NCBI GenBank assembly: GCA_900467745.1
Contig: UBQW01000062.1
Coordinates: forward strand, 55,111-119,110
From: Hyphomicrobiales bacterium
GTDB lineage: Bacteria; Pseudomonadota; Alphaproteobacteria; Rhizobiales; Rhizobiaceae
DNA: 64,000 nt
Direction of reading: 5' to 3'
Shown here: in pieces, positions 10,556 to 19,242 of the stretch
How the letters are laid out: every line of letters starts with the position of its first letter
Numbering within the stretch: position 1 is the first letter of the stretch
The notes under the pieces: model-generated
Databases searched by the model: none
What the model was told of the DNA's origin: nothing
What the model saw: the letters and a program-made list of their open reading frames with translations, nothing else
Position numbers and translations under genes: made by a program

Positions 10556-10765
10556 ATGAATGAAGCCCAGTTCATGGCACTATGCAAAAACGGGAAGTTC
10601 AAGGAAGCGCTGACGCTTGCCTTGGACGGCAAGGAGAAGGCGAAGTTTTCGCCGAGCCGCTTCGCGATCGACAAGAAGTCAGGCAAACCGGTCTTTTACC
10701 GCGGCAACAAGCGCGTTGAAATCGGCGCTGATGGCGAGTGGGAACTGGCCAAGAATAACTGGTAG
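10556..10765 (+). CDS. Small conserved-looking hypothetical protein
   Basis: 69 residues, starting MNEAQFMALC and ending KNNW, rich in lysine, with no membrane segment or known motif. The ATG at 10556 is chosen because AAGGAG (10543-10548) lies 7 bases upstream; longer starts have no ribosome site. It is followed by a good terminator. I do not recognise the family. Confidence 0.6.
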   Translation: MNEAQFMALCKNGKFKEALTLALDGKEKAKFSPSRFAIDKKSGKPVFYRGNKRVEIGADGEWELAKNNW

Positions 10766-10808
10766 CTTGCCGATTGGCCGGGACTAAGCCAACCTTCTGA
10801 CCATGGAA

Positions 10809-10840
10809 AGGCGGCACCGATATGCCGCCTGCCCTATTTT
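10809..10840 (+). terminator. Rho-independent terminator between hypothetical gene and minE
   Basis: AGGCGGCA (10809-10816) and TGCCGCCT (10823-10830) form a perfect 8-bp stem, followed by GCCCTATTTT. It terminates the plus-strand small gene and may also serve minE on the other strand. Confidence 0.65.
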
Positions 10841-10843
10841 CGC

Positions 10844-11101
10844 TCAGGCAGCACGGGCTGCGTTCAGCGGGATTTCAACGTCGATCTCGAGGATCGACAT
10901 GTGCTCATCGCGATCCATCTTGACGTGCACACGGTCGCTGTCGACCTGCACATGCTTGGCGATGACCGCGAGGATTTCCTCGCGCAGAACCGAAATCAGA
11001 TCCGAGCCGGTCGAGGACCGCTCATGAGCCAGGAGCACCTGCAGGCGCTCGCGGGCAGCCGGTGCGGTTCTCTGTTTTCCAAAAAGCCGAAAAATGCTCA
11101 T
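10844..11101 (-). CDS. minE: Cell division topological specificity factor MinE
   Basis: 85 residues. The N-terminal part (SIFRLFGKQRTAPAARERLQ) is the membrane/MinD-interacting region with the LQVLLAHER contact helix. The C-terminal part is the topological specificity domain (VHVKMDRDEHMSILEIDVEIP). MinE stimulates MinD ATPase and drives pole-to-pole oscillation. It overlaps minD by 4 bases and ends the minCDE operon. Confidence 0.95.
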   Translation of the reverse strand: MSIFRLFGKQRTAPAARERLQVLLAHERSSTGSDLISVLREEILAVIAKHVQVDSDRVHVKMDRDEHMSILEIDVEIPLNAARAA

Positions 11102-11913
11102 GCGGCCTTCCTTCCAAAAATCTTGCCGAAGATACCACGCTTCTCACCCGGCACTGTCATCGCCACTTCTTCGCCGGCCAGGCGGCGTGCGGCGTCAAAG
11201 TAAGCCATGGCGGGCGCGCTCTTGGTGTCTGCGAGCGTGACCGGGGCGCCGATGTTGGACGCGCGCAAAACGTCCATGCTTTCGGGAATGATCCCGAGCA
11301 GCGGGATAGAGAGGATTTCCAGGACGTCGTCCACCTTGAGCATGTCACCGCGCTCGGCGCGGTTGGCATCATAGCGGGTGAGCAGCAAATGCTTTTCCAT
11401 GCGCTCGCCGCGCTCTGCCTTCAGCGTCTTGGAATCGAGTAGGCCGATAATGCGGTCCGAATCGCGAACCGACGAAACTTCGGGATTGGTGACGACGACG
11501 GCAACATCGGCGTGGCGCATGGCAAGTGTCGCGCCGCGCTCGATGCCGGCGGGGCTGTCGCAGATGACCCAGTCGAAATGGCGCTTAAGATCCGCCATGA
11601 CGCGTTCCACGCCTTCGGCCGTCAGATTGTCCTTGTCACGCGTCTGCGAGGCAGGCAACAGGAAGAGGGTCTCGAGACGCTTGTCGCGGATCAGGGCCTG
11701 TGACAGCTTGGCGTCGCCCTGGATGACGTTGATCAGGTCGTAAACGACCCGGCGCTCGGCGCCCATGACCAGATCGAGGTTACGCAGCCCGACGTCGAAG
11801 TCGACCACGACAACCTTCTCGTTTCTCTGTGCAAGAGCCGCTCCAAGTGCCGCGGTGGAGGTTGTCTTTCCAACTCCGCCCTTGCCTGAAGTGACGACGA
11901 TGACTTTCCCCAT
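11098..11913 (-). CDS. minD: Septum site-determining ATPase MinD
   Basis: 271 residues with the deviant Walker A GKGGVGKTT at residues 10-18, switch region CDSPAGIE near 119-126, and a basic amphipathic membrane-targeting tail (KRGIFGKIFGRK). It recruits MinC to the membrane and, with MinE, places the division septum. It follows minC by 32 bases and overlaps minE. Confidence 0.97.
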   Translation of the reverse strand: MGKVIVVTSGKGGVGKTTSTAALGAALAQRNEKVVVVDFDVGLRNLDLVMGAERRVVYDLINVIQGDAKLSQALIRDKRLETLFLLPASQTRDKDNLTAEGVERVMADLKRHFDWVICDSPAGIERGATLAMRHADVAVVVTNPEVSSVRDSDRIIGLLDSKTLKAERGERMEKHLLLTRYDANRAERGDMLKVDDVLEILSIPLLGIIPESMDVLRASNIGAPVTLADTKSAPAMAYFDAARRLAGEEVAMTVPGEKRGIFGKIFGRKAA

Positions 11914-11945
11914 CTTTCTCTCCTAATATCCTGGCCAACCTGGGC

Positions 11946-12668
11946 TCAGCTAAGTTTCTCGGCCTTGATCGCGTCGTCTTCCAGCCAGAGCTGGACTGCT
12001 TGTCCGCGAAGCCCCGGCTCCAGGTCTTCCGCCATTTTGTAAATGCCATCGATGGCAACCAGTTCAGCCTCGAGCCTGCGGCAGAAGATACGCGCCGAGG
12101 CATTACCCAACGACCCCGCCATTGCCCGTCCACGCAAGGCACCGTAGACGTGGATCGAACCGCCAGCGATGACTTCCGCACCCGATGAAACCGACCCGAT
12201 GATGGTCACATCGCCTTCCGCGAAAATCACCGACTGTCCGGAGCGAACCGGCTCTCGGATAACCAGTGACTGCGGAGTTTGCCGCGTCTCGATTGCGTCA
12301 GGCTTGCGTGGCGCTTCGAGAACAGGTTCGTTCTGCGGCATTTCGAAATCGGAAACCGGACGCCCGCCTTTGAGCGCCGGCGGCATACCTGGTCCGATCA
12401 GCGAAGGACGCCCGCCTTCAATGCCCATAATGCTGACATTGCGCTCGCCGAGCGCTGCAATCAGCTCTTTCAATTGCGCGCGGTCAATATCAAGCTCACT
12501 GATATCGAGCACGACCGGGCGCCCGAGGAAAAAACCGGCCGAGCGTGCGGCCAGATCATCCAGCCGTACCAGCCAGTCATCGAGCGGCAGGTCCGGCGAA
12601 AGCATCACCGCCAGAAACGAGCGGCCCTTGATACGGATGGAGCGGGCGTCTGTTAGCAATTTGGTCAT
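11946..12668 (-). CDS. minC: Septum site-determining protein MinC
   Basis: 240 residues. The N-terminal FtsZ-inhibiting domain covers about 1-110, then a linker, and the C-terminal right-handed beta-helix (GDVTIIGSVSSGAEVIAGG, GALRGRAMAG) binds MinD. First gene of minC-minD-minE. In Rhizobiaceae these genes are usually on a secondary replicon. A CtrA-type box lies 42 bases upstream of the ATG. Confidence 0.95.
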   Translation of the reverse strand: MTKLLTDARSIRIKGRSFLAVMLSPDLPLDDWLVRLDDLAARSAGFFLGRPVVLDISELDIDRAQLKELIAALGERNVSIMGIEGGRPSLIGPGMPPALKGGRPVSDFEMPQNEPVLEAPRKPDAIETRQTPQSLVIREPVRSGQSVIFAEGDVTIIGSVSSGAEVIAGGSIHVYGALRGRAMAGSLGNASARIFCRRLEAELVAIDGIYKMAEDLEPGLRGQAVQLWLEDDAIKAEKLS

Positions 12669-12709
12669 CTACGTTAAGAAATCGTTGAGATTTATTAACG
12701 ATGAATTGG

Positions 12710-12725
12710 TTAACAAAAGGTTAAC
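12710..12725. promoter_or_regulatory. CtrA-type box upstream of minC
   Basis: TTAA-CAAAAGG-TTAAC matches the full CtrA site TTAA-N7-TTAAC, and the complement also reads TTAA-N7-TTAAC. Further TTAA half sites lie at 12674 and 12694. CtrA control of min genes has been reported in Sinorhizobium meliloti, so a functional site is likely. Confidence 0.6.
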
Positions 12726-12882
12726 GCGGGTGTATCAGCCGGCTGCGAGCGGCGTCGACGACGGGGCATTTTTCGGGGGCGGATAGGCAGTATCGAACGC
12801 CCTGAATTCGTATTGTGAAGCCCTAAAAACGATAAAGGCCCGCTTAAGCAGGCCCATCGGAAGCAATCAGGTAGTGTTGTGA

Positions 12883-13020
12883 TCAGCGACCGTATACGCG
12901 ACGCTTCAGATCGGAGCGGTTAACACCGATGTCCTTGAGGGCAGCGTCGTCAAGGCGGGAAAGTTCGCGGTATGCTCTGCCGAGCTGAAAGTACTCGACA
13001 ATCTTGTTGGCGATATTCAT
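12883..13020 (-). CDS. DUF1127 small protein
   Basis: 45 residues, starting MNIANKIVEYFQLGRAYREL and ending RRVYGR: the arginine-rich DUF1127 (YjiS-like) pattern with LSRLDDAALKDIGVNRSD. The ATG at 13020 has AAAGGAG 7 bases upstream, which rules out the longer frame upstream. Such proteins in Agrobacterium are linked to RNA turnover and phosphate responses; the role of this copy is not known. Confidence 0.85.
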   Translation of the reverse strand: MNIANKIVEYFQLGRAYRELSRLDDAALKDIGVNRSDLKRRVYGR

Positions 13021-13207
13021 TGCATTTCTCCTTTTTGAATGCCCAATTATGTATCTCATTGCCCTGATAATGAGCAGAGATAAATTTGCATAAGAGACAT
13101 CCGAGAATCGCAATCGGTCTTGCGGCAAAGCCAAATTTCGCACCGGGGCGTACGTGACCGACGAGATGAGTCGTCCACGCACGCCACGGTGATCGATCAA
13201 TGCGCGA

Positions 13208-14185
13208 TCAGCCCTTGATGAAGGCAAGCAGATCGGGGTTGATCACATCGGCATCCACGGTCAGCATGCCGTGCGAGAAACCGGGATAGACCTTCAGCGT
13301 GCTGTTTTTCAGAAGCTTCGCCTGCAATAGCGAGGCGTCCTTGTAGGGCACGACCTGGTCGTCATCGCCCTGCAACACCAGCGTCGGCACAGTGATCGCC
13401 TTTAGATCTTCCGTCTGGTCCGTTTCCGAAAATGCCTTGATGCCGTCATAATGCGCCTTGGCCGAGCCCATCATGCCTTGCCGCCACCAGTTGTTGATCA
13501 CACCCTGGGAGACCTTGGCGCCAGGCCGGTTGAACCCGTAGAAGGGGCCGGAGGCGACGTCGATGTAGAACTGGGCGCGGTTGGCGGCAAGCGCCGTGCG
13601 GAAGCCGTCGAAGACTTCCATCGGCGTGCCATTGGGGTTGGCTGGCGTCTTCAGCATCAACGGAGGAACCGAGCTGACCAGAATGGCCTTGGCGACACGT
13701 CCCTGCGGCTGACCATACTTGGCGACATAGCGGGCGACCTCGCCACCACCTGTCGAGTGGCCAATGTGGACGGCGTTGCGCAGATCAAGGTGTTCGGCAA
13801 CGGCGGACGCGTCGGCGGCATAGTGGTCCATGTCATGACCGTCGCTTACCTGGGCGGAGCGGCCGTGGCCGCGACGATCGTGGGCGATGACGCGATAGCC
13901 CTTGCTGACGAAGAAGAGCATCTGTGCGTCCCAATCGTCGGATGAAAGCGGCCAGCCATGGTGGAAAACGATTGGCTGGGCGTTCTTCGGACCCCAGTCC
14001 TTGAAGAAGATTTCAACGCCGTCTTTTGTCTTCACAAAGTTCCCAGTCATGGGAGTTGCTCCTTTTGCAGTGTGTGGTGTCTTTTGCTTAGCGGCAAAGG
14101 CCGGTGTGGCCATCGCGAATGAAATCGTTGCTCCGGCAAGCATTGCTTGGCGGCGAGAAAGCGGGAATAAAAATTCGTGTGCCAC
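13208..14185 (-). CDS. Alpha/beta hydrolase (non-heme chloroperoxidase/esterase type)
   Basis: 325 residues from a GTG at 14185. The catalytic triad is visible: nucleophile Ser in GHSTGG, Asp in LQGDDDQVVP, His in GFSHGM. The N-terminus has a twin-arginine-like signal (SRRQAMLAGATISFAMATPAFA). An internal ATG at 14051 begins the usual cytosolic family start (TGNFVKTKDGVEIFF), and it has AAAGGAG 8 bases upstream, which also encodes part of the longer protein. Either or both starts may be used. Substrate unknown. Confidence 0.85.
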   Translation of the reverse strand: MAHEFLFPLSRRQAMLAGATISFAMATPAFAAKQKTPHTAKGATPMTGNFVKTKDGVEIFFKDWGPKNAQPIVFHHGWPLSSDDWDAQMLFFVSKGYRVIAHDRRGHGRSAQVSDGHDMDHYAADASAVAEHLDLRNAVHIGHSTGGGEVARYVAKYGQPQGRVAKAILVSSVPPLMLKTPANPNGTPMEVFDGFRTALAANRAQFYIDVASGPFYGFNRPGAKVSQGVINNWWRQGMMGSAKAHYDGIKAFSETDQTEDLKAITVPTLVLQGDDDQVVPYKDASLLQAKLLKNSTLKVYPGFSHGMLTVDADVINPDLLAFIKG

Positions 14186-14369
14186 AGGGCGCTCCGTCTC
14201 AAATCATCAGAGCCGGCTTCGCCGCCCTTTGATGTCAAGAGCTTATGGAAACGACGCGGCTGGCGATTGTCGTTTTCAGTGGCGTTTGGATATTCATGTG
14301 GAGAAACGTGGCAGCCGGCGCAAGGCCGCTGCGCGATGAACGCGGACCTGGTCAACGCGCTCATGGAGG

Positions 14370-14394
14370 TACGGCCCGCAAGGCGCGGGCCGTA
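14370..14394. terminator. Perfect hairpin at the 3' end of the ery operon
   Basis: TACGGCCCGC (14370-14379) and GCGGGCCGTA (14385-14394) form a perfect 10-bp stem with a 5-base loop, 13 bases beyond the rpiB stop. T-rich sequence (TGTTTTATT) lies on the plus side, so the U-tract is poor for the minus-strand operon. Confidence 0.5.
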
Positions 14395-14406
14395 TGTTTT
14401 ATTCAA

Positions 14407-14862
14407 TCAACGCTGATTGTACTTCGCGTCGAGTTCGTCCATCGCCTTGACGTTGCCGGCGGAGCGACCGTTTTCGTCGAAGGTCTGCGCCAGGAACGCA
14501 TCGGCGATGGCCTTGGCGAGTTCAGGTCCGATAACGCGCGCGCCCATGGTGATGATCTGGGCATTGTTCGACAGTGCAGCGCGCTCGGCGGAATAGGTGT
14601 CGTGCGTCAGCGCGGCGCGGATGCCGGGGACCTTGTTGGCGGAAATGCAAACGCCGATGCCGGTGCCGCAGACAAGAATTGCCTTATCATAGGTGCCATC
14701 GATGACGCCCGACGCCACGCGATCCGAAAGACCGGCGTAGAATGCATCGGCGCCCGCGCTCGTGCGTGAGACTTCCGACACTTCGTAGCGATCCTTCAGA
14801 TGGTCGGCGAGAACCTTGGCGAGGCCTTCGCCCGCGCTGTCTCCTGCGATTGCCAGTTTCAT
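14407..14862 (-). CDS. rpiB: D-erythrose-4-phosphate isomerase (RpiB/EryI)
   Basis: 151 residues of the RpiB/LacAB fold. Conserved blocks: GDSAGEGLAK at the N-terminus, the active-site Cys stretch VCGTGIGVCISANKVPG near 65-81, and THDTYSAERA. In Brucella the orthologue converts D-erythrulose-4-phosphate-type tetrulose phosphate to D-erythrose 4-phosphate, the last step from erythritol into the pentose phosphate pathway. It overlaps tpiB by 4 bases and is the final gene of the operon. Confidence 0.9.
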   Translation of the reverse strand: MKLAIAGDSAGEGLAKVLADHLKDRYEVSEVSRTSAGADAFYAGLSDRVASGVIDGTYDKAILVCGTGIGVCISANKVPGIRAALTHDTYSAERAALSNNAQIITMGARVIGPELAKAIADAFLAQTFDENGRSAGNVKAMDELDAKYNQR

Positions 14863-15662
14863 GCTTTTTCTCCTTCGAGTTTTGCGTCAAGTTTGGCGGC
14901 GCATTTCGCCAGGATGTCGAGATAACCTTCGACGTTCCAGGCCGAACGGCCGATGAAAAGTCCGTCTATATGTGGGCTTGAGATGAGTTCTTCGCAATTG
15001 CCGGGGTTGACCGAGCCGCCGTAGAGGCAAGGAATACGACGACCCAGCACCTGCTCGGCAACAGCGATGATTTCGGCCTGGCGCTGATCGGCATATTCAG
15101 CCGTCGCCGGAATGCCGTTGACGCCGATCGCCCAGACCGGCTCGTAGGCGAGCAGGATCTCGGCTTGTTTCTGCGCGCCAGTCAGCTTGGAAAGTGCGCC
15201 GCGAACCTCGGTTGCAAGCACCTCAGCGGCACGGCCGCTCTCGCGGTCGGCCAGCGTCTCGCCGATGCAGATGAGCGGGATCAGACCATGACGGACGGCC
15301 GCTTCGGTCTTCAGCCCAACGGTTTCGTCGGTCTCGCCGAAGAACTCCCGCCGCTCGGAGTGACCGAGTTCGACAATGTCGAGGTTGCAGTCCTTGAGCA
15401 TCACCGGCGACACCTCGCCGGTCCATGCGCCGTCGTCGGCCCAGTGCATGTTCTGCGCACCGACCTTGACGGAAGTCTCGGCCAGCATGGCCTTGGCCTC
15501 GCGCACCGCCGTGAAGGGCGGAATGACGAAACGCTGGATGCGCGGATCGCGCGCGCCATCCGCGGCCTTCAGGCCGCTCGCAAAGCTCTGCGCCTCGGCA
15601 AGCGTCTTGTTCATCTTCCAGCTGGTGCCGATCCAGAAACGCGGTGAGTTGGCCATCTGCAA
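14859..15662 (-). CDS. tpiB: D-3-tetrulose-4-phosphate isomerase (TpiB/EryH), TIM-like
   Basis: 267 residues of a triosephosphate-isomerase fold. Catalytic Lys16 (SWKMN), His in ELGHSERR and Glu in AYEPVWAIG are kept. The Asn that precedes W-K in true TIMs is Ser14, and flexible loop 6 reads AIGVNG instead of AIGTGK. These changes fit the Brucella/Rhizobium EryH subgroup that acts on four-carbon tetrulose phosphate instead of triose phosphate. Overlaps rpiB; follows eryD by 35 bases. Confidence 0.9.
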   Translation of the reverse strand: MQMANSPRFWIGTSWKMNKTLAEAQSFASGLKAADGARDPRIQRFVIPPFTAVREAKAMLAETSVKVGAQNMHWADDGAWTGEVSPVMLKDCNLDIVELGHSERREFFGETDETVGLKTEAAVRHGLIPLICIGETLADRESGRAAEVLATEVRGALSKLTGAQKQAEILLAYEPVWAIGVNGIPATAEYADQRQAEIIAVAEQVLGRRIPCLYGGSVNPGNCEELISSPHIDGLFIGRSAWNVEGYLDILAKCAAKLDAKLEGEKA

Positions 15663-15697
15663 TCCTATTCCCTATCGTCGTCTATCTGATCATCCGG

Positions 15698-16633
15698 CTA
15701 GCGCAGAAGCGCTTCGGCCGTGCGTTCGTCGGTAATAAGCCCGTGGAGGCTGCCACTGCGCAGAACCGCGCGGATCGCCTCAACCTTGCCGCCGCCACCG
15801 GCAAGCGCCACCAACCGCTCCGTCCTCGGCTGCGGCAGGTTGGCCGAGAGCGTTCGCTCGGTCAGCGCGGTGTCGAGAATGCGGCCGTTGGCATCGAAGA
15901 AGTAGCCGAGGATTTCACCGACACCGCCGGCAGCCGCCACTTCCTTGATCTCGCGCGCCTCGATCATGCCCGATTGCACAAGCTGCGCATGCGTGTCGAC
16001 CGTACCGAGTCCGACCAGCTTGAGCGTGGCGGCGTTTGCAAGGTCCATCACTTCCTTCACGCCACGCTGGGCGAGGAGCACCTCGCGGTCCTCAGCCGTA
16101 TTGGCGAAGAACGGAACGGGCATGACATAGGCCGGCATGCCGGTCTTTTCGGCGATGCGGTGCATGACGTCGTAGGGGTTGGCCGCGTAGTTTCGAGTCA
16201 AGCCGCCGAGGAGCGAGACGAAGCGCAGGTCACGGGCGGAGACGCGCGGCAAAAGATGCACTGCGGTCGACAGCGTGCGTCCGTGGCCAAGCCCGATCAC
16301 GGTATTGTCGCCACGCTCGATCTCGCGCTTCAGGAAGTTGGAGCCGGCAAGGCCAAGTGTGCGAAAGATCGACTCGTCTTCACCAACATAGGGCGTCACT
16401 TCGCAATATTGCAGGCCGAAGCGCTCAGACAGGCTGTTCTCCAGCGCCACGCATTCGATGATGTCGCCTTCGATGCTGATCTTGACGACACCTTCGGCCA
16501 CGGCGCGCGCGATCAGGCGGTGCGTCTTCACCGAGGGCAGTCCAAGACGTTTGGCCACCTCGGACTGCGTCAATCCGCCAGCGTAATGCAGCCAGGCGGC
16601 TCGCACCGCAAGTGATTCTTCCGGATCGTTCAT
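15698..16633 (-). CDS. eryD: Erythritol operon regulator EryD (SorC/DeoR type)
   Basis: 311 residues. The N-terminal helix-turn-helix (HYAGGLTQSEVAKRLGLPSVKTHRLIARA, residues about 17-45) is followed by a SorC-type sugar-phosphate-binding domain (GLGHGRTLS, VSLLGGLTRN, LGTVDTHAQL). EryD represses the ery operon in Brucella and rhizobia until erythritol or a derivative binds. It is encoded inside the operon after eryC, so control is probably autoregulatory through the eryA upstream region. Confidence 0.9.
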   Translation of the reverse strand: MNDPEESLAVRAAWLHYAGGLTQSEVAKRLGLPSVKTHRLIARAVAEGVVKISIEGDIIECVALENSLSERFGLQYCEVTPYVGEDESIFRTLGLAGSNFLKREIERGDNTVIGLGHGRTLSTAVHLLPRVSARDLRFVSLLGGLTRNYAANPYDVMHRIAEKTGMPAYVMPVPFFANTAEDREVLLAQRGVKEVMDLANAATLKLVGLGTVDTHAQLVQSGMIEAREIKEVAAAGGVGEILGYFFDANGRILDTALTERTLSANLPQPRTERLVALAGGGGKVEAIRAVLRSGSLHGLITDERTAEALLR

Positions 16634-16697
16634 CGACAGTCTTCTCCCGATTTTCCCACGCGCATATCCCGCCTCTTTTTTTTGATTCGCCTTTCGC

Positions 16698-17630
16698 TCA
16701 GATATGCAGGTCGGCGATGCCGGTGTCGATGTGGGGGGCCCAGAACGCGACGCTTTCGGCGATCTGCGAGATCACCTGGCGGTCGTTCGGCTCACGTTCC
16801 TTGAAGGACAGCTCAAGGCAGATCTCGTTATCCTTGGCCCCGCCCTCGGCAAATGCCTTGAGCAACTCCGGCGGCTGGATGCGGCCCTTGGCGTTGAACT
16901 CGGCGGTAAAGGGCCGATGCCCCCCCTTGTCCATCAGGCTCTGCTTGATGTGGATGATCGGCGAGACCTTGGGCACGGCACGCGCCCACGCATAGGGTTC
17001 GAAATCATCGGGGTTGCTCGAGGTCACGTCCCCATGGTCGATATCGGCCATCATCCACATCGGCACGGCCATGTTGGCGGCCGTCAGGCGGTCCTGCAGC
17101 TTCATGCACTCGGCGATCGTCTCGCCGAATTCGCGACCGATGCTCATCGGCTCCCAGAACACGTATGACAGACCAGCCGACTTGGCGTGCTCGGCAACCT
17201 CGGCCCAGCAGTCGATGGCGATCTTGATCAGCTCCTCGCACCGCGCGGGATCGTCGAAATCCTTGTAGGTGAAGATCGCGAACTGCGTTCCAACCGAAGT
17301 CCCGCCGAGATCGGCGGTGATATCGGCGAAGGTCTTGAACCAGTCGACATAGTAGCGACGAACATCTGCATCTGGATGACCGAAATGATTGAGCCGGCCG
17401 TAAGGCCCGGTCATGCCCGAGGTCACCCGGACGCCGGTGCGCTGGAGTGCTGCGGACATGTCGCGGGTCAGCCTGCGGATGACGGGCGCTTGCCAGCTCG
17501 GATTGATGAATTCGTGGGTGAGCTGCAGGTCACGAATGCGCAAATCCCGCGCCACGGTTTCGATCAGGTCATCAGGCTCGGCGAAACGATTGACGAGCGG
17601 ATTGGTGTTCAAGGAAAGGGTCAATGCCAT
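16698..17630 (-). CDS. eryC: L-3-tetrulose-4-phosphate racemase EryC
   Basis: 310 residues of a xylose-isomerase-like TIM barrel. Likely metal ligands are in FWEP, DIDHGD, HIKQS and LELSFKE. In Brucella EryC racemises L-3-tetrulose 4-phosphate, not oxidising it as first thought. The start is the ATG at 17630 (MALTLSLNTN), which has GAGGAT 6 bases upstream; the frame continues further upstream inside eryB without a better site. It lies 11 bases after eryB. Confidence 0.9.
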   Translation of the reverse strand: MALTLSLNTNPLVNRFAEPDDLIETVARDLRIRDLQLTHEFINPSWQAPVIRRLTRDMSAALQRTGVRVTSGMTGPYGRLNHFGHPDADVRRYYVDWFKTFADITADLGGTSVGTQFAIFTYKDFDDPARCEELIKIAIDCWAEVAEHAKSAGLSYVFWEPMSIGREFGETIAECMKLQDRLTAANMAVPMWMMADIDHGDVTSSNPDDFEPYAWARAVPKVSPIIHIKQSLMDKGGHRPFTAEFNAKGRIQPPELLKAFAEGGAKDNEICLELSFKEREPNDRQVISQIAESVAFWAPHIDTGIADLHI

Positions 17631-17641
17631 GATCGGTATCC

Positions 17642-19156
17642 TCAGGCGGCCGCAACGAGATTCGCGCCGGCGAACCAATCGGCAAAGGCGGCCTGCTCGG
17701 CCTCGGTCAGGTGCAGATAGTGCTTGGTGCGCCGCTTAAGCACGTCCTCGGGGGTGAGCGCCCATTCGCTCGCAACGAGATAGCGAACCTCAGCCTCATA
17801 AAGATGGCCACCGAAGTGACGGCCAAGGCCTTCGACACCTTTTGCATCGCCGACGATCTTGCGGGTCCGGGTGCCGTAGAGACGACCATAATGGCCGGCG
17901 AGCGTGCGTGACATCCAGGGATAGGTTTCCTTCAGGCCATTGAAGAAGGTCTCGTAATCGGCCTTCGGCATATCGCCGCCCGGAAGCGCTGCGTGTTCCG
18001 TCCAATTGTCCGACATTTGCGGGAAGATATGCTTCAGGCGCTGCATACCGCGCTCGGCAAGCTCGCGGAAGGTCGTGATCTTGCCGCCGAAGACATTGAG
18101 AAGCGGCGCGTTGCCGGTCTCTTCGAGATCGAAGACGTAGTCGCGCGTCACGGCTGACGGATTGCCCTTGCCGTCGTCGAACAGGGGGCGCACGCCGGAG
18201 AAGCTGTGCAGCACATCCTGACGGCGGAGCTTTTCCTTGAAGTAGCGATTGACGGCGGTGAGCAGGTACTCGATTTCCTTCTCGTCGGCTGCGACATCCT
18301 CGGCCCGGCCTTCGTAGGAGATATCGGTCGTGCCGATCAGGGCCTTGTCGCCCTCATAGGGATTGATGAAGATTACGCGCTTGTCGTGGTTCTGCACGAG
18401 GTAGGCGTTGGACCCCGCCCAGAACTTCGGCACGATAATATGGCTGCCCTTGACCAGCCGGACATTGCGGCTGCTGTTGGCACCGGCCACGCGACCGATG
18501 ACATCGGACACCCACGGGCCCGCAGCATTGGCGATACAGCGGGCGCGGAAATTGCGGGTTTCGCCGGTGACGCTATTCTTGGTGGTGATGCTCCAGCCGC
18601 CATTCTCGCGCCTAGCGGAGACGGCTGCCGTGCGGGTCAGAACCTCGGCCCCACGCTCGGCGGCATCGACCGCATTGAGCACGACAAGACGCGCATCGTC
18701 GACCCAGCAGTCTGAATATTCGAAGCCGCGGGTGTATTGGTCGAGGATAGGCGTACCCTCGGGGTCACGGCGCAGATCAAGCGTGCGGGTGCCCGGGAGC
18801 TTCTTGCGGCCACCCAGGTGATCATAAAGGAAGAGACCGAGACGGACGAGCCAGGCCGGGCGATCCTGTGGCGAATGCGGCAGCACGAAGCGCATCGGCC
18901 AGATTATGTGGGGGGCGGCGTTGAGCAGCACCTCGCGCTCGATGAGCGCCTCGCGCACCAGCCGGAATTCGTAATATTCGAGATAGCGCAGTCCCCCATG
19001 GACCAGCTTGCCGGAGCGCGACGATGTCCCTTGCGCCAAATCGTCCTTCTCACACAGAACGACCTTCAGGCCACGGCCCGCCGCATCACGCGCGATGCCG
19101 GCACCATTGATCCCGCCACCGATCACGAACAGATCCACCATTCCGGACTCAGTCAT
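17642..19156 (-). CDS. eryB: Erythritol-4-phosphate dehydrogenase EryB (FAD, GlpD-like)
   Basis: 504 residues. N-terminal FAD-binding GGGINGAGIARDAAGRG and GTSSRSGKLVHGGLRYLE, then the C-terminal GlpD domain. It oxidises L-erythritol 4-phosphate to L-3-tetrulose 4-phosphate, probably membrane-associated with quinone as acceptor, as in GlpD. The ATG at 19156 is chosen because GAAGGAG is 7 bases upstream; another ATG at 19162 is too close to that site. Confidence 0.92.
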   Translation of the reverse strand: MTESGMVDLFVIGGGINGAGIARDAAGRGLKVVLCEKDDLAQGTSSRSGKLVHGGLRYLEYYEFRLVREALIEREVLLNAAPHIIWPMRFVLPHSPQDRPAWLVRLGLFLYDHLGGRKKLPGTRTLDLRRDPEGTPILDQYTRGFEYSDCWVDDARLVVLNAVDAAERGAEVLTRTAAVSARRENGGWSITTKNSVTGETRNFRARCIANAAGPWVSDVIGRVAGANSSRNVRLVKGSHIIVPKFWAGSNAYLVQNHDKRVIFINPYEGDKALIGTTDISYEGRAEDVAADEKEIEYLLTAVNRYFKEKLRRQDVLHSFSGVRPLFDDGKGNPSAVTRDYVFDLEETGNAPLLNVFGGKITTFRELAERGMQRLKHIFPQMSDNWTEHAALPGGDMPKADYETFFNGLKETYPWMSRTLAGHYGRLYGTRTRKIVGDAKGVEGLGRHFGGHLYEAEVRYLVASEWALTPEDVLKRRTKHYLHLTEAEQAAFADWFAGANLVAAA

Positions 19157-19242
19157 CAACATGCTCCTTCGGATGCTTTGTGCATCAACACATTCATTCA
19201 GCGCGGCCGCGCATCAGTCGCGGCCCGGCGCGGGATTTCCGT

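Noticed and set aside
14245..14769. Plus-strand 174-codon frame across the rpiB region
   Set aside because: Antisense to rpiB, low-complexity translation rich in Gly, Asp and Arg; a shadow.
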